49,489 nucleotides of DNA. Source: Methanosuratincolales archaeon. GTDB taxonomy: Archaea > Thermoproteota > Methanomethylicia > Methanomethylicales > Methanomethylicaceae. A model generated the notes under the pieces. That model did not search any database, was not told where the DNA came from, and was given only the letters and a program-made list of their open reading frames with translations. Numbering within the stretch: position 1 is the first letter of the stretch; each line of letters starts with the position of its first letter. The DNA is taken from the NCBI GenBank assembly GCA_014361445.1, contig JACIVQ010000004.1, positions 1-49,489 on the forward strand, in the 5' to 3' direction. A program made the translations under genes and the position numbers. Positions 48,641-49,489 of this stretch are shown piece by piece.

Positions 48641-49291
48641 ATGTCTGAACAGAAGGCACCGGCAAAACTGAAAGATAAATGGCGTCAAAAGAAGTGGTAT
48701 GTGGTAATAGCCCCTGCTGCCTTTGGCAACGTCGAACTAGGTAAGACAATGGCAGACGATCCGCAAAAACTTATTGGCAGGGTCCTAGAAACCACACTTT
48801 ACAACATCACCGAAGACTTTTCACAATTGCACATAAAGCTCTACTTTAAGATTGTCAAGGTGGAAGGGGACAAAGCATATACCATATTTAAGGGGCATGA
48901 CCTCGCCCGAGATTACTTGAGAAGCTTAGTCAGGCGTGGGAGCTCACGCATAGACGGGATCTATCCCATAACTTCAAAAGACGGGTACAGGATGAGAATT
49001 GGAATTCTAGCAATCTCGACTGTCAGAACTAAGAGCTCACAGAAACACGCCATTAGGAGGATAATGGAAGAGACTGTAAAGAAGAAGGACGGGCAGCTCC
49101 TCTACGATGAACTCGCCCAACAACTCGTCCTTGGCAAGATCGCCTCCGAGATTTACAACGCTGCAAAATCTGTCTATCCCTTAAGGAAGATAGAGGTTAG
49201 AAAAAGCGAGCTTGTTTCTATAGAGGCACCCGCGCCAGCACCAGCACAAGCACCTGCACCTTCCGTTTCAGAAGCCCAGACCACTCAATAA
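48641..49291 (+). CDS. rps3ae: Small ribosomal subunit protein S3ae (eS1)
   Basis: An eS1 of about 216 residues. KLKDKWRQKKWYVVIAPAAF, DFSQLHIKLYFKIVKVEGD, GHDLARDYLRSLVRRGSSRI and KIASEIYNAAKSVYPLRKIE are diagnostic. The C-terminus adds an Ala/Pro-rich tail (APAPAPAQAPAPSVSEAQ). ATG 48641 is preferred over GTG 48632. Confidence 0.95.
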   Translation: MSEQKAPAKLKDKWRQKKWYVVIAPAAFGNVELGKTMADDPQKLIGRVLETTLYNITEDFSQLHIKLYFKIVKVEGDKAYTIFKGHDLARDYLRSLVRRGSSRIDGIYPITSKDGYRMRIGILAISTVRTKSSQKHAIRRIMEETVKKKDGQLLYDELAQQLVLGKIASEIYNAAKSVYPLRKIEVRKSELVSIEAPAPAPAQAPAPSVSEAQTTQ

Positions 49292-49296
49292 AAGCA

Positions 49297-49302
49297 TTTT
49301 TT
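49297..49302 (+). terminator. T6 run after rps3ae
   Basis: GCATTTTTTATAAAGC starts a few bases after the S3ae stop and is a plausible U-tract terminator. Confidence 0.4.
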
Positions 49303-49313
49303 ATAAAGCGAGT

Positions 49314-49353
49314 GCCCAGAAAACCTAGAGCTTCAGCTCTGGGATGAATGGGC
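49314..49353 (+). repeat. Nested hairpin resembling an IS200/IS605 end
   Basis: CCTAGAGC (49324-49331) pairs with GCTCTGGG (49336-49343) around TTCA, and an outer GCCCA (49314-49318) pairs with TGGGC (49349-49353). Subterminal hairpins with short TTCA-like loops followed by GGGATGAATGGGC-type sequence are typical of IS200/IS605 ends and of RNAs made from them. No transposase is visible in the remaining sequence. Confidence 0.4.
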
Positions 49354-49357
49354 AAAT

Positions 49358-49366
49358 ATTAAATAC
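49358..49366 (+). promoter_or_regulatory. TATA-like box before the terminal short ORF
   Basis: ATTAAATAC lies 34-42 bases before the ATG at 49400; GAGGATG lies just upstream of that start as a ribosome-binding site. Confidence 0.4.
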
Positions 49367-49399
49367 TTCTATTTCAAAGTTAAAGTTGAGGATGTTCCG

Positions 49400-49444
49400 A
49401 TGACTGATGAAGCCGTGTTGGCTGAGGTGAGACGGGCAGATTAG
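49400..49444 (+). pseudogene. 14-codon ORF, possibly a gene start cut by an inserted hairpin
   Basis: ATG 49400 opens MTDEAVLAEVRRAD and stops at TAG 49442-49444, exactly where the next hairpin begins. It has both a TATA-like box and a purine-rich site. It reads like the first residues of a normal helical protein interrupted by an insertion, but the window ends before this can be tested. Confidence 0.3.
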
Positions 49445-49469
49445 CCCATGCCTTAACGAGAGGCATGGG
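49445..49469 (+). repeat. 9-bp perfect hairpin at the right edge
   Basis: CCCATGCCT (49445-49453) pairs with AGGCATGGG (49461-49469) around a 7-base loop TAACGAG. It is followed by ATGGGGGAGGAG. Its style matches the hairpin at 49314-49353 and could be the left end of an IS200/IS605-type element running out of the window. Confidence 0.45.
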
Positions 49470-49489
49470 ATGGGGGAGGAGCGACGCCC

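Noticed and set aside
49390-49444. Box C/D sRNA (CTGATGA ... CTGA)
   Set aside because: A C-like and D'-like box are 11 bases apart, but no convincing C' or D box follows. The TATA/ribosome-site/ORF reading is simpler.
1-49489. CRISPR array or rRNA genes
   Set aside because: No regularly spaced repeat series and no rRNA-like conserved blocks were seen on either strand.

Overview
This window is archaeal. The evidence is the archaeal/eukaryotic-type ribosomal proteins (S4e, L32e, L19e, L18e, L7Ae, S28e, L24e, S6e, S24e, S27ae, S3ae), RNA polymerase subunits Rpo3/Rpo10/Rpo7 with Spt4, aIF2-gamma, aIF5B, KEOPS subunits, archaeal mevalonate-pathway enzymes, archaeal TATA boxes 22-35 bases before many starts, and introns bounded by bulge-helix-bulge (BHB) motifs. 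I cannot name the species. BHB introns at a non-canonical tRNA position weakly favour a TACK-type lineage over a typical euryarchaeon.

Layout. 1-3150 is a decayed accessory margin: a frameshifted UDP-sugar dehydrogenase C-terminus, one intact AAA ATPase with a DUF4143-like end, and a TnpB remnant broken by stop codons followed by an IS-end-like hairpin. 3149-3755 holds a small Cys-rich orphan on the minus strand, then a palindrome, a TATA box and a 24-codon ORF ahead of the SPOUT methyltransferase. 3764-19398 is the S10/spc ribosomal superoperon through SecY, adenylate kinase and the EMC3-like DUF106 protein, broken once between S19 and L22. 19432-21849 has CMP kinase, Cbf5, a methyltransferase and a tRNA-Ser(GGA) with two introns. 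22018-27437 has a V4R protein and the S13-S4-S11-Rpo3-L18e-L13-S9-Rpo10-S2 alpha-type cluster. 27427-33693 has MEMO1, an isoprenoid block (degenerate mevalonate kinase homologue, isopentenyl phosphate kinase, type 2 IPP isomerase, prenyl synthase) and GltX. 33788-39374 has L7Ae, S28e, L24e, Ndk, aIF5B, S6e, aIF2-gamma and a PIN protein. 39566-43454 has Rpo7, Spt4 and the DUF359 kinase, with inserted ferritin-like, UV-glycosylase and glutamate dehydrogenase genes. 43636-49291 has S24e, S27ae, Kae1, Bud32, an XTP pyrophosphatase, S15, a RecJ-like DHH protein, Pcc1 and S3ae. Two IS-like hairpins around a 14-codon ORF close the window.

Most notable: the aIF5B gene is interrupted inside the G2/switch-I codons by a 27-base segment that contains an in-frame TAG and forms a complete BHB motif (outer helix 6 bp, 3-nt bulge, central 4 bp, 3-nt bulge, inner helix 5 bp). 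Removing it restores the universal Met-Thr-Gln-His sequence. It is very probably a protein-gene intron. The tRNA-Ser carries a 17-base intron at 29/30 and a 13-base intron at 37/38, both with perfect four-pair central helices. The protein in the mevalonate kinase position has lost the recognisable GHMP-kinase active-site motifs. The isopentenyl phosphate kinase after it has no ATG/GTG/TTG upstream of its conserved N-terminus; ACG is the best start.

The ribosomal, RNAP, initiation-factor and KEOPS genes are packed with 1-20 base gaps or ATGA/GTGA overlaps, which implies long co-transcripts. TATA boxes mark likely internal restarts before L3, L22, L15, S13, Rpo3, S2, L7Ae, L24e, aIF5B, S6e, Rpo7, Spt4, S15 and S3ae.
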